From VXNE01 sp963665455 (GTDB taxonomy: Bacteria; Pseudomonadota; Gammaproteobacteria; Pseudomonadales; Azotimanducaceae): DNA of 64,000 bases. The notes under the pieces are model-generated. The model saw only the letters and a program-made list of their open reading frames with translations, ran no database searches and was not told where the DNA came from. The DNA lies in the NCBI GenBank assembly GCA_963665455.1, contig OY762279.1:496001-560000 (forward strand). The letters run 5' to 3'. Made by a program: the position numbers and the translations under genes. Positions 1 through 8,619 of the stretch are shown piece after piece. How positions within the stretch are numbered: the first letter of the stretch is position 1; each line of letters starts with the position of its first letter.

Positions 1-2
1 GC

Positions 3-83
3 AACACCCTGCTCCTGCGCGGCACGATGGAGATGCTCGAGCGCGCCGCCGAGATGTTCGACGCGCTCGAACAGAGGCCCTAA
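3..83 (+). pseudogene. secretin fragment S0 (end of N1 domain)
   Basis: The window opens inside a truncated secretin copy. The frame starting at base 3 reads NTLLLRGTMEMLERAAEM and ends in EQRP then TAA, which is the last part of an N1 domain. The same truncated end and the same 45 or so downstream bases recur at 19690-19823, so the two loci share one ancestral break point. Upstream sequence lies outside the window. Confidence 0.75.
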
Positions 84-107
84 CGGCCTCCCCCAACGGC
101 CTCCCAG

Positions 108-584
108 TTGACCCCGCTCCACACGTCGGCACCGCTGCCGTCGGCTGCCCCCGGCCGATGGAACCGGCTGCTATCGTGGGCGAAGGAGTGGCAGGGACTG
201 ATCGGGCTCGCTCTGACCATAGCAACAGTTCTCATCGCCGGCACCTACGGAGTTTCGCAAGTGCTCGACGATCTTGAGGACGTGGGCAAGGACGTAGCTA
301 CGGTGAAGGACAGCCTGCAGGAAGAGGTGAAACGCTTGGAAGACGGCCGTGCGGAGCAGGAGACCCGACTCATCGAGAAGATCGACGCGCAGTCAGAACT
401 GGTCACGGAAAAGACCGACCGTCTGCACGAGCGAATAGACGGCGTCGACAAGAAGCTTGACCGCGTGGATGAACGACTTGATCGTATGGACCAAAGGATG
501 GATGGGTTCGAGTCGCGCCTTGCGGCGCAAGAGGATGCCCCTCAAGTCGTCCCTGCATCGCACGAGTCTCGTATCGGAACCTAG
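108..584 (+). CDS. membrane-anchored coiled-coil protein (cargo gene)
   Basis: This 158-residue protein is not recognised by name. An N-terminal segment of about 30 residues is followed by one hydrophobic helix (residues about 30-48, GLIGLALTIATVLIAG). The rest is a long charged coiled coil with heptads such as RIDGVDKKLDRVDERLDR. It begins at a TTG 24 bases after the stop of the truncated secretin; no in-frame ATG lies before the coiled coil, so the start is uncertain. It is the first of several TM-plus-coiled-coil genes placed between array repeats; compare 27666-28142 and 63262-63657. A structural membrane role is inference. Confidence 0.6.
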   Translation: MTPLHTSAPLPSAAPGRWNRLLSWAKEWQGLIGLALTIATVLIAGTYGVSQVLDDLEDVGKDVATVKDSLQEEVKRLEDGRAEQETRLIEKIDAQSELVTEKTDRLHERIDGVDKKLDRVDERLDRMDQRMDGFESRLAAQEDAPQVVPASHESRIGT

Positions 585-665
585 GCCGCGCCGTAGAACG
601 GCGCGGGCGCGTGGGCTGGTGGGGCTGGGTCGCGAGCGGAGTCAAAGGCGACGGTTGCGGGGCGC
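581..665 (+). repeat. dispersed hairpin repeat (REP-like), copy 1
   Basis: A perfect 9-bp stem, CCGCGCCGT at 586-594 and ACGGCGCGG at 598-606, encloses a 3-base loop directly after the stop codon of the preceding gene. The hairpin and about 60 following bases recur in inverted orientation at about 56990-57076. It could end transcription of the upstream gene, but no T-run follows. From 665 to 764 I see nothing coding. Confidence 0.6.
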
Positions 666-764
666 TAGGAAGCGGCCCACGCGAGAACGCGGTCGGCTCG
701 CCCTCCTCGCGGGCATGCGGCCCCGACTCGTCGGGATGTCCGCGAATTCACCATCAAGCGGCTC

Positions 765-1907
765 CTACGGCCCGGGCCCCCGGGCGTCCGCGTCGAACAC
801 GTCGTCGAGCGTGCGCGCGTCGAGCACGTTCTCCGCCCAGGCCTCCAGGTCGGCCGCCGCGGCTTGATGGAGCCGGTCCGCGACCGCGGGGGGCAGCGGC
901 CCGAAGCGCCGCCGCAACTGTCGCTCCAGGACCGCGCGCTCGCCGTCCACTCGGCCCGCGCGCAGGCCCTCGTCCCGGCCCACGCGCAGGCCCTCGTCCC
1001 GGCCCACGCGCATGCCCTCGTCCCGGCCCGCGCGCAGGCCCTCGTCCCGGCCCGCACGCAAGCCCTCGTCGCGCCCTTCGCGCATGCCTTCGTCGTGCGC
1101 CCGCTGGATCATTCCCGCCATGGTCTTGCTCTCCTCCGGATACCGCCGCCGGTAGGTCTCCTGCTCATTCTCCGTGAGGGCGGCGTAGATGTCGATGAAC
1201 CGGAGGTACTTCGCGAGCTTGGCCCCGTCCCGCTCCACCGCCCGCAGGCCGTGCGCCGCGTGCGCGAACACGTCGACCCGGTCCATGTCCGGCGGCCGGC
1301 GCATGTTCGGCAGGTTCACCAGGGCGACCGGGTTGTCGCTGTGCTGCCACGCCCCGGCGTCCAGCGCGTCGAGCCGGCACGACAGGTGCTTGAACGTCAG
1401 GTAGTCGCCGCGTTCGGTGCCGAGCGCCAGCCTTGCCGGCGCCGGACCGGCGCGCAGGAAAATGGACACCGGCACCACCCGGTTCGTGTCGAACAGCTCC
1501 GCGACGTCCCAACAATAGCGGGCCAGCCGGTGCGGCGAGAAGCGGCTACCGTCGGTCTCCTCCTCCAGCGCGAACACCACCGCCTCTCGTCGGCCGTCGG
1601 CCCACTGGACCTGTAGCGGCGCGTCGAGCTCGTGGTAGCGTTGGCCGAGGCGCTCCTGCAGCTGCTCCTGGCGCAGGGGCACGATCTCCACGTCGTCCCC
1701 CGGCGCGGGCGCCTCCTCCGGCGCGAAGAACGCCAGCGCCTGGCGCGGGTAGTCGAGGATCAGGTTCTTGAAGTTCTGGTCGTGGCTGATTCTTGCGAGG
1801 GGCAAGCCCCTCCCGCTCCCCGGCTGAAGGCTCTTTCTTGCGAGGGGCAAGCCCCTGTGAGGGCCACCCTCGCGCTCCCCAGTCTGAAGGCTCTCCGCCC
1901 TTGCCAT
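765..1907 (-). CDS. Rpn/DUF4351 family nuclease, copy 1
   Basis: A 380-residue protein of the Rpn recombination-promoting nuclease / putative transposase group (PD-(D/E)XK superfamily). The N-terminal nuclease-like region carries SHDQNFKNLILDYP, a DGRREAVVFALEEE strand that probably holds the acidic active-site residues, and FRFID-like helices. A linker of five RDEG(L/M)R(A/V)G octads follows. The C-terminus (RRRFGPLPPAVADRL, ENVLDARTLDDVF) matches DUF4351. A 35-codon in-frame palindromic insertion lies near the N-terminus. The start is taken at ATG 1907 (MARA); ATG 1973 (MADS) is an alternative. It runs opposite to the secretin copies. Rpn proteins promote RecA-independent recombination in E. 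coli; activity here is inferred. Confidence 0.8.
   Translation of the reverse strand: MARAESLQTGEREGGPHRGLPLARKSLQPGSGRGLPLARISHDQNFKNLILDYPRQALAFFAPEEAPAPGDDVEIVPLRQEQLQERLGQRYHELDAPLQVQWADGRREAVVFALEEETDGSRFSPHRLARYCWDVAELFDTNRVVPVSIFLRAGPAPARLALGTERGDYLTFKHLSCRLDALDAGAWQHSDNPVALVNLPNMRRPPDMDRVDVFAHAAHGLRAVERDGAKLAKYLRFIDIYAALTENEQETYRRRYPEESKTMAGMIQRAHDEGMREGRDEGLRAGRDEGLRAGRDEGMRVGRDEGLRVGRDEGLRAGRVDGERAVLERQLRRRFGPLPPAVADRLHQAAAADLEAWAENVLDARTLDDVFDADARGPGP
1790..1894. repeat. 105-bp in-frame palindromic insertion in Rpn copy 1
   Basis: Two tandem units each begin TTCTTGCGAGGGGCAAGC (stem CTTGC/GCAAG) and end CTGAAGGCTCT. Rpn copy 4 (24036-24040) lacks the block and shows the empty site, with identical flanks GGCTGA and CCGCCC. 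The insertion is a multiple of three and keeps the Rpn frame open, resembling the protein-invading palindromic elements described in Rickettsia. Confidence 0.75.
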
Positions 1908-2249
1908 GTGCCGCGTCCGGTGGTGCGTTCGGGCATAGCCTCGGGCATCTCCGGCGAATGCGGAATCAGCCATCGCTGAAAATCCCGCGGGAGATTCGCC
2001 CCGGTGCGTGGGGCAATGGCGCACGAGGAAGCACCACGATGGGGCGCTAAGCCCCGGCGGCATCCCCAGCCATCTCGACGCCGACGGCGCCACGCGTCGG
2101 CAGCGCGCGTCTTGTCCGCCGGGCCGCCGACTCGCAACCTCCTCCCGCGCTGCCGCCCCTGCACCCCAGGCAATCGCCCCACCCACCCAAAGCCCCAACC
2201 CCGTACCGGCTGCAATGCGCCAACCGCCTCGATTGGTCTGGGCAACCCC

Positions 2250-3118
2250 ATGGCGCTCGGCACCCGACAACGCACCGCGTCCCGGCACCCCCGCGCCGCC
2301 GCGGGGGCGATGGGCCACCTGCTCGCCCCAACGGCCGCGGCCCTCCTCCCAGCCTCCTGCGCCACCCTCAGGGTCGATCCCCTCCCGGACCCCATCCGCC
2401 CGCCAAGAACCCTCGCGGCGGAGGCCACCGAGGGCGCCGCCGCCACCGCGCCGCAGGAAGAAGGCACCACCATCACGTCCACCCCCGGCGTCGTCATCCA
2501 GCGCACCGTCGCCGAGGGCATCGCGGACCGCCTGGGGGAGGACCTCGCCGGCCCGCCCATCGCCGTCAGCTTCCACGACGTGCCGCTGGTGACGTTCATC
2601 AACGAGGTGTTCGCGGAGCGGCTCGGCATGTCGTTCACGCTGTCGGCGGGGCTCTCCGAGAAGACGGACCTCGTCACCCTCCGACTCACGGAGCCCGTCC
2701 CCCCCACCAGCTCTTCGCCACCGCGCGCCGCGTGCTTGGTGACCATGGCGTGAACCTCCGCGAGGCCGGGGGCGTGCTCACCTTCGCCGCCGACCAGGAG
2801 GTCGGCGCCGGGGACATCCCGCTGCCGGTCAGCGGGCGGGCGCTGCCGGAGGTGCCGCCGACGCACCGCACGGCGTTCCAGTTGGTGCCGATGCACGTCG
2901 GCCGCGCCAACATCGTGGCGGGCTTCCTCAACCAGGCGTTCGGCAGCGGCCGGGAGCTCGACATCCGCACGGACATCCCGAGCAACACCCTGCTCCTGCG
3001 CGGCACGATGGAGATGCTCGAGCGCGCCGCCGAGATGATCGAGGTGCTCGACCACGTGCGCGATTGGGCGCGCACCCTCGACGCCCGGAAGGAGGCCACG
3101 GTGGAGAACGCCGTATAG
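2250..3118 (+). pseudogene. secretin copy S1, frameshifted and internally deleted
   Basis: Starts at MALGTRQR. The MRQPPR start used in other copies is out of frame here because one A is missing. A signal region ending LLPASCAT (lipobox Cys) leads into the N0 domain (TPGVVIQRTVAEG). The frame breaks near 2705, just after a C7 run, where one A is lost. N1 (type A, RANIVAGFLNQAF) continues in another frame from 2732. After VLDH a large part of N2 is deleted and the text resumes at VRDWARTLDAR, then stops at ENAV. It therefore lacks N3 and the whole secretin barrel. It follows Rpn copy 1 and precedes a cargo gene on the other strand. Confidence 0.8.
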
Positions 3119-3231
3119 CCGGCTTCGACTTCAGCGAGCCGGACTACATCCTGCCCGCCATGTCGGGCGGAGCGGCCGAGCACTGAGGGGCGAGACGTTC
3201 GTTCGTCGAACAACCGCTGCTGCAAGAAGGG

Positions 3232-3717
3232 CTACTCTGGCGGGTCTTGGTCGCCGAGCAGGATGTCGCGCAACTCGATCGCCAGGACGTCCAGCACGCC
3301 GCCCACCGAAGCGCCATGCCGGAAGGCACAGTCCTTTATGGCCGCGTCGAACTCCTTGTCGGGCTTGAACTCGTCGCTGACGTACTGGAAGCAGAACTGT
3401 TGTATGTCGTAAGGGCTCTTGGTGGCCACGCGCGGCCGCAGATCCCCGGCCTCGCGCCGCGCCCACGCCGCCGCGTCGAGCGTGCCCGATATCTTTTCGC
3501 CGAGCTCGTTCAGCCGCAGCGGACTTCCCGTGTCGAGGGGCTGCGCCGTGCGCACGCGGTCGAAGATCTTGTCGAGCTTGTCCTCGACGCGCTCCATGAA
3601 GCGCACTACGGTGCTCTTGTGCTCGTCCACGCCGCCCTTCCACGCGCCGATCTTGACGAGCGCGACCCCAACCGCGACCACGGCCGCAACGATGAGTAAA
3701 GGATGAACTTCCGGCAT
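3232..3717 (-). CDS. membrane-anchored hypothetical protein (cargo gene)
   Basis: 161 residues. The N-terminus MPEVHPLLIVAAVVAVGVALV is a signal anchor, followed by a charged helix (DEHKSTVVRFMERVEDKLDKIF). The soluble part includes SPLRLNELGEKISGTLDA and FCFQYVSDEF and ends in a helical VLDVLAIELRDILLG. Proteins with this layout (anchor, helix, then LRLNELG.../LAIELRD) are widespread hypotheticals of unknown function. The ATG at 3717 is preceded by AGGGGAAACGCC on the coding strand, an acceptable ribosome site. The gene points against its neighbours and is bracketed by broken secretin S1 and Uma2 copy 1. Confidence 0.75.
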   Translation of the reverse strand: MPEVHPLLIVAAVVAVGVALVKIGAWKGGVDEHKSTVVRFMERVEDKLDKIFDRVRTAQPLDTGSPLRLNELGEKISGTLDAAAWARREAGDLRPRVATKSPYDIQQFCFQYVSDEFKPDKEFDAAIKDCAFRHGASVGGVLDVLAIELRDILLGDQDPPE

Positions 3718-3987
3718 GGCGTTTCCCCTGCAAGTCCCTGCTCTTGCGTGGGAGCGTCAGCGACCTCGGCGCGGGATCCCGGTGGGAGCGTGCTGGCGGT
3801 TGAGCTGGTCCACGAGGCGTAGCGTACCACGCGGCACGCCTCAACCATGTCCCGCAGCGCTGTTCTGCGGGGCGTCACGCAGGTGTGTGTCTCGCCGCTC
3901 GTCGCAACTTGCGACGGGCTTTTGTCGGGTGGGAATGCGGCGCCCGTGGCGGTGCCGCCGGCCCTCGACAGCGTGCGCCCGTAGAAA

Positions 3988-4034
3988 AATGTGCGTCTTG
4001 TCCCCCTAGACGGCGGGCGGATTTCGCACGCCGG
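3988..4034 (+). repeat. short interspersed repeat (CTTGTCC...GCGGATTTCGCAC)
   Basis: A unit of about 45 bases with CGTCTTGTCC, then GGCGGGCGGATTTCGCACGC, lies just upstream of the Uma2 homology. Related units occur near 8389, 24250, 26995, 31739, 31786 and 35431, usually upstream of Uma2 copies. The 270 bases before it (3718-3987) hold the 5' side of the minus-strand gene and nothing else I can name. Confidence 0.55.
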
Positions 4035-6222
4035 CCCGAGGGCGGTCGACCGCGGGGTCGTTGAGTATCCGTCGTCGGACGGCAAGCCCGTGGCGGAGAC
4101 CGACCTGCACTTCGACCGGCTGACGGACGTGGCCAAGATGCTGAAGCGCCGCTACGAGGGCCGCGACAACGTCTACGTCAGCGCGAACCTGCGGATCTAC
4201 GACGATCACGGCAACCGGCACAGCCACTTGGCGCCGGACGTGTTCGTCGTGTTCGGCGTGCCGGGCCACCTCCGCAAGGTGTTCAAACTGTGGGAGGAGC
4301 GTCCGCCGGCGTTCGTCCTGGAGATCACCTCGGAGGACTCGAAGGACAGGGACCAGAACAAGAAGCGGCGGCGGTACGCGGCGTGGGGGGTGTCGGAGTA
4401 CTTCCTGTACGACCCGTGGGCGGAGTACCTGACGCCGCCGCTGCGGGGGCTGTCGCTGGCCGGGGGCCGCTACCGGGAGATGCGGGAGCGCGTGTTGCCG
4501 AACGGCGAGCGCGGCCTGATCAGCGAGGCGCTGGGGCTCTGCCTGTGGCTGCGGGGCCGGGAGTTGCGGCTGTACGATCCGGTGGCCGGGGCGGACCTGC
4601 CGACGCCGGCGGAGCAGGACGACCGCGCCGACGCGGAGGCCAAGGCCCGCGCGGAGGCCGAGGCGCGAGTGGATTCGGAGGCCACGGCCCTCCTCCCAGC
4701 CTCCTGCGCCACCCTCAGGGTCGATCCCCTCCCGGACCCCATCCGCCCGCCGCGCACCCTCCCGGCGGAGGAAACCCAGCGAACCACCACCACAGCCCAA
4801 CAAGAAGAAGGCACCACCATCACGACCACCCCCGGCGTCGTCATCCAGCGCACCGTCGCCGAGGGCATCGCGGACCGGCTCGGGGAGGACCTCGCCGGCC
4901 CGCCCATCGCCGTCAGCTTCCACGACGTGCCGCTGGTGACGTTCATCAACGAGGTGTTCGCGGAGCGCCCCGGCATGTCGTTCACGCTGTCCGCCGGGCT
5001 GGCGGAGAAGGCGGACCTCGTCACCCTCCGCCTCACCGAGCCCGTCCCCCCCAACCAGCTCTTCGCCACCGCGCGCCGCGTGCTTGGTGACCATGGCGTG
5101 AACCTCCGCGAGGCCGGGGGCGTGCTCACCTTCGCCGCCGACCAGGAGATCGGCGCCGGGGACATCCCGCTGCCGGTCAGCGGCCGGGCGCTGCCGGAGG
5201 TGCCGCCGACGCACCGCACGGCGTTCCAGTTGGTGCCGATGCGCGTCGCCCGCGCCAGCGACGTGGCGAACTTCCTCAACCAGGCGTTTAGCGGCCAAGA
5301 GCTCGACATCCGCCCGGACATCCCGACCAACACCCTGCTCCTGCGCGCCACGGTGGAGATGCTCGGGCGCGCCGCCGAGATGATCGAGGTGCTCGACCAG
5401 CCCCTCCCGCGCGGCCGGAACGGCGTGATCATCGACCCGAGCTTCCTCGCCCTGGCGGACCTGGCCACGGACCTCGAGGCCGTCCTCGCCGCGGAGGGCT
5501 ACAGCGTCGGCACCGGCGGGCAGATCAGCACCGCCGTCGTCCTGCTGCCCCTCCGGGGCGTCAACAAGCTGGTCGCCTTCGCGTCGGACGCCGCCACCCT
5601 GAACCACATCCGCGAGTGGGCGCGCACCGTCGACGCGCGGAAGGAGGCGACGGTGGAGAACGCCGTCTTCACCTACGAGGTACGCAACACCCAGGCGGCC
5701 AGCATGCAGGAGACCCTGGACGCCATCCTCATGGACGGCGGCACCAGCGCGTTCCAAGGCGTCCAGGGCGCCGCCACCGAAACCGCCACCACCGCCGAGG
5801 ACGCCTACCTCGGCACCGGCCGCATCGTCGTCGACGAGAACCGCAACATGCTCCTCTTCCGGGGCTCCGGCAAGGAGTGGGCGGAGCTGCGCGCCGTGAT
5901 CGAGCAGCTCGACAAGCCCGTCCCCTCCGTCCTCATCGAGTTGCTCATCGCCGAGATCACCCTCTCGGACGAGGAGGAATCCGGCATCGAGTTCCTGTTC
6001 CGGAACGGCATTGGCGGCGGCGACACCGTGACGAGCAGCACCCTGGGCGCCCTCGGCGTGCAGGCGAAGGCGCTCTCGATGACCCTTGGGCAGCGCCGAC
6101 ACCACCCGCGCCGTCCTCAACCTCTTCTACGAGGACGACCGCCTCATTTAGGTGCGCAACTCCTCCCCGAGCACTTGGCCGACGAACGCAAGGAGTTCGG
6201 CAAACTGCCTTCGTTGCGGTGA
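3991..6222 (+). CDS. chimeric ORF: Uma2 nuclease copy 1 fused to secretin copy S2
   Basis: One open frame of 743 codons joins two unrelated genes. Residues about 15-225 are a Uma2 nuclease (VVEYPSSDGKPV, LAPDVFVVFGVPG, FVLEITSEDSKD, WGVSEYFLYDP) plus the start of its coiled-coil tail. Near base 4680 the frame passes into secretin text inside the lipoprotein signal (TALLPASCATLRVDPLP), followed by N0, N1 (type B, ASDVANFLNQAF), N2 and N3. Near 6090 the secretin frame is lost and about 40 unrelated residues follow. The native Uma2 start and ribosome site are missing, so expression would need the GTG at 3991. Most likely a recombination product; a functional fusion is unproven. Confidence 0.55.
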   Translation: MRLVPLDGGRISHAGPRAVDRGVVEYPSSDGKPVAETDLHFDRLTDVAKMLKRRYEGRDNVYVSANLRIYDDHGNRHSHLAPDVFVVFGVPGHLRKVFKLWEERPPAFVLEITSEDSKDRDQNKKRRRYAAWGVSEYFLYDPWAEYLTPPLRGLSLAGGRYREMRERVLPNGERGLISEALGLCLWLRGRELRLYDPVAGADLPTPAEQDDRADAEAKARAEAEARVDSEATALLPASCATLRVDPLPDPIRPPRTLPAEETQRTTTTAQQEEGTTITTTPGVVIQRTVAEGIADRLGEDLAGPPIAVSFHDVPLVTFINEVFAERPGMSFTLSAGLAEKADLVTLRLTEPVPPNQLFATARRVLGDHGVNLREAGGVLTFAADQEIGAGDIPLPVSGRALPEVPPTHRTAFQLVPMRVARASDVANFLNQAFSGQELDIRPDIPTNTLLLRATVEMLGRAAEMIEVLDQPLPRGRNGVIIDPSFLALADLATDLEAVLAAEGYSVGTGGQISTAVVLLPLRGVNKLVAFASDAATLNHIREWARTVDARKEATVENAVFTYEVRNTQAASMQETLDAILMDGGTSAFQGVQGAATETATTAEDAYLGTGRIVVDENRNMLLFRGSGKEWAELRAVIEQLDKPVPSVLIELLIAEITLSDEEESGIEFLFRNGIGGGDTVTSSTLGALGVQAKALSMTLGQRRHHPRRPQPLLRGRPPHLGAQLLPEHLADERKEFGKLPSLR

Positions 6223-6369
6223 CATTTCCGGTACTGGGGCGTTCGGGCATCGAGACTTGCAGTCCTCGATAAAGCTGTAAGATGCTCACGTCGTTAAGTT
6301 GGTTCGGTCCCAAGTCGTGACTTCGGCAGGGTACGTGCGGTGCCGGATGCGCTCAGGAGGAGCACTCGG

Positions 6370-7390
6370 TGTCCACTCAGGCAGTGATCGACGTTTTGCT
6401 CAGCGGCGTAGAGGGTCAAATTGCCGCCTGCAACATCGTCTCAAGCGTCGAGCATGGCCTCATCGAGGCGAGTTCGTGGCGGAGGCATTCGAAATGCTGG
6501 TGAGGCTCGCTGAGGAAGAAAACCTTGCCGAGTCCGGCGATTTCGTGAGGGCGCTTGCGGTGCTGGGGAGGGGGGATTACCCGCCCAGCATGGAGGAAAC
6601 TCCGGGGCCGATGTGGCTGCGGGGGAACGCCGCTCTAACCGACGGCGAATCCCTCGCCGAGGCAACCTGTGTTCAGCCCTTGTCGACGCTCCGTCATCTT
6701 GTGCTGGACGAGACGGTCGCCGACCTGATGGCCCACGGTTTGTCGCTGGCCCCGGAAACCCTCGACTCTCCAAGCCCGGTCATGCGGGACGCCATAGCAT
6801 TCTGGCGCCAACAACCCGTCGAAAGGCGCCGACTGCCGTTTCAGAGGGGATCGTGCCTCGGTCCTCCCGGCGGACTGCTATGGTTCACAAGCCGACAGCA
6901 GTTCGAGGCTGCGGTCGCCCCCGAGGCGGGAGACGCGAGGGGCCAACGTGCGCGCGATTCCCTAGGGTTGGATCATCGCCAAATGGGCGAGACCCTGATC
7001 GCAGTTCACTTCCCGCAGTCCGCTGTCGCGGACTCGTCGGCGAGACCGACCTTCATCGATGCGGCAACCCACAAACGATTCATGGCATGGCCGGAGGACG
7101 AGGCCGGGCAACGCGACCGCGCTTGGGGCCGAACCGTGGACCTAGAGGCGTTCAGCACGGGCACCACGGTGATCGATGGCTGCCCGGAACGAGTGGCTCC
7201 AGAGGTGGACGCCGAGAAACTGTCGGACGATGGACTATTCGAGTTCGAGATGCTCGGCACGGTTGCACTCGCGGCCGGCAGCGGGGAAGGCGCTGATTCC
7301 GTCTTCGCCACGCGGCTGGCGCGGGGACGCACCGTCGATGATCTCAGGACCAGTCTGACGACGATCATCGAGCAAGGGACGGCGGCATAG
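6370..7390 (+). CDS. hypothetical protein, first gene of cargo pair, probable frameshift
   Basis: Not recognised. A strong AGGAGGA site at about 6356-6362 precedes GTG 6370, giving MSTQAVIDVLLSGVEG and a plausible helical start. That frame runs off near 6475, while the following frame (EFVAEAFEMLVRLAEEENL onward) is open to 7390, so one base is likely gained or lost around 6455-6480. The C-terminal part contains HFPQSAVADSSARPTFIDAA and DLEAFSTGTTVIDGC and is mixed alpha/beta. The stop is two bases before the next gene's ATG, so the two form an operon. Base composition is less C-rich than the flanking repeats, fitting an acquired cargo. Confidence 0.6.
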
Positions 7391-7392
7391 CC

Positions 7393-8373
7393 ATGTCGGA
7401 TGTTCGCGCAGGCTCGAGTCCCGGCGCGCCGGCCGACGTGAAGTCGTGGTTGTCGACGGCATTGGACGCTTGGTTCGAGGAAGACGCCGGTCGCTGGGCG
7501 TTCCGGCCCTTCGCGCTCCACATCGGGCAGCGCGAGTCGGACTTGGCCCGCGATTTGCGCACGATCTACGCGGAACAACCCGCCATCGAGCGGGCGCGTT
7601 GGCGACAGGCCGTGCGCGACCTGGTGGCGGAGCGAGGGACGAGCGCCGCCTTTCGTCCGGCCCTCGAGGTACTCCTCGATCTAGCCACCCTCATGCCGGC
7701 ACCGGACGTACTAGACGTGCTTCCCCGGCTCGTAACGGACGCCGACGGCCGGGAGGCCAACCGCCTGGCGAACAAGGTGGTCGCCGCCGCGGTGAGCCTG
7801 TCCTCGCCGACGCGGTCCGCCCTAGACTGCTTGGAACGGATCCGCACGTCGCCGCTATTCGCTCCCCACCATGCGGGACTCGTGCTGACCGCACTGTGCG
7901 AGGTGGATCCGGATCGGTGGGCGAACCACGTCGCAAACCTGGATTTCGCAATGCGGGCACTCGCCGCCAAGCATCTGTCGGACAGGGCACCGTTGCGGCT
8001 CTACGCGCGCGCTATCCTGCGGGCGATCACCCTAAGCCGCGTCACGGCGGAGGCGTTGGGCGAGTTGTGGAACCGCTTGGACTGCATGGACGCACCGCGC
8101 TTAAACTGGTTCTTCTGCGAGTTGTTCGAGGGGAAGTCCTCCTTGATTGAGTACGATCACGATGCTCCCAGGCTGTGGATGCGCGATAACCCGTCCGTCT
8201 GTATCCCGCTCGAGGGGAAGCTACCGTTGGCCAACTTCGACCTGAAGGTGCTCACTCCGAAGCCCCTTGACGCCGAACAGAACCTCCGGGATACCAAGGG
8301 GCCCGCGGACGCCGAGGGCGCACGGGAACAGCGAGTCCGCCCGCGAGGATACCGAGGCCCGGGTCCGCTCTGA
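7393..8373 (+). CDS. hypothetical helical protein, second gene of cargo pair
   Basis: 326 residues, family not recognised. It is almost entirely predicted helix (ARDLRTIYAEQPAIERARWRQAVRDL, ALEVLLDLATLM, LYARAILRAITLSRVTAEALGELW), suggesting an alpha-solenoid-like scaffold. The C-terminal 35 residues are low-complexity and may be run-on into array sequence, because the text changes character near 8270. ATG 7393 follows the upstream stop by two bases, so translation is probably coupled. No catalytic motif or membrane segment is visible. Function unknown. Confidence 0.7.
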   Translation: MSDVRAGSSPGAPADVKSWLSTALDAWFEEDAGRWAFRPFALHIGQRESDLARDLRTIYAEQPAIERARWRQAVRDLVAERGTSAAFRPALEVLLDLATLMPAPDVLDVLPRLVTDADGREANRLANKVVAAAVSLSSPTRSALDCLERIRTSPLFAPHHAGLVLTALCEVDPDRWANHVANLDFAMRALAAKHLSDRAPLRLYARAILRAITLSRVTAEALGELWNRLDCMDAPRLNWFFCELFEGKSSLIEYDHDAPRLWMRDNPSVCIPLEGKLPLANFDLKVLTPKPLDAEQNLRDTKGPADAEGAREQRVRPRGYRGPGPL

Positions 8374-8388
8374 TCGAGGCTGCGCGCG

Positions 8389-8480
8389 CCTTGTCCGCAT
8401 GAAGGTCGGGCGGATTTCGCACGCGATCCCGGGGAGATCTCCACTTGGAGGGTGCCGCGCGGCGTCCGACGATGGCCTCC
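8389..8480 (+). repeat. interspersed repeat and conserved Uma2 leader
   Basis: CGCGCCTTGTCCGCATGAAG and GTCGGGCGGATTTCGCACGCG are followed by GGAGATCTCCACTTGGAGG and GATGGCCTCCATGCG. The same order of blocks is found before the Uma2 starts at 27237, 32018 and 35673, so this is the shared upstream region of one Uma2 lineage. From 8481 to 8619 a GTGCTAT(C/G)GTCGG block, conserved before most Uma2 copies, may include a promoter -10. Confidence 0.5.
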
Positions 8481-8619
8481 ATGCGCGGTGTCGAAACAAA
8501 CGCGGCCGGCGGCCCTCACGGAGGTGCAACCCCGAGCGGTGCGGACGCCCGCCGGGAGGGCGTGCTATCGTCGGCGGGGTTGCGGGCCGCAGCGCGTCGC
8601 GGCAACGGAGGATCGGGCC

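Noticed and set aside
941..1106. Tandem repeats in the Rpn gene, considered as CRISPR or an origin with iterons
   Set aside because: They are 24-bp in-frame octad codons of the protein linker and occur only inside the gene.
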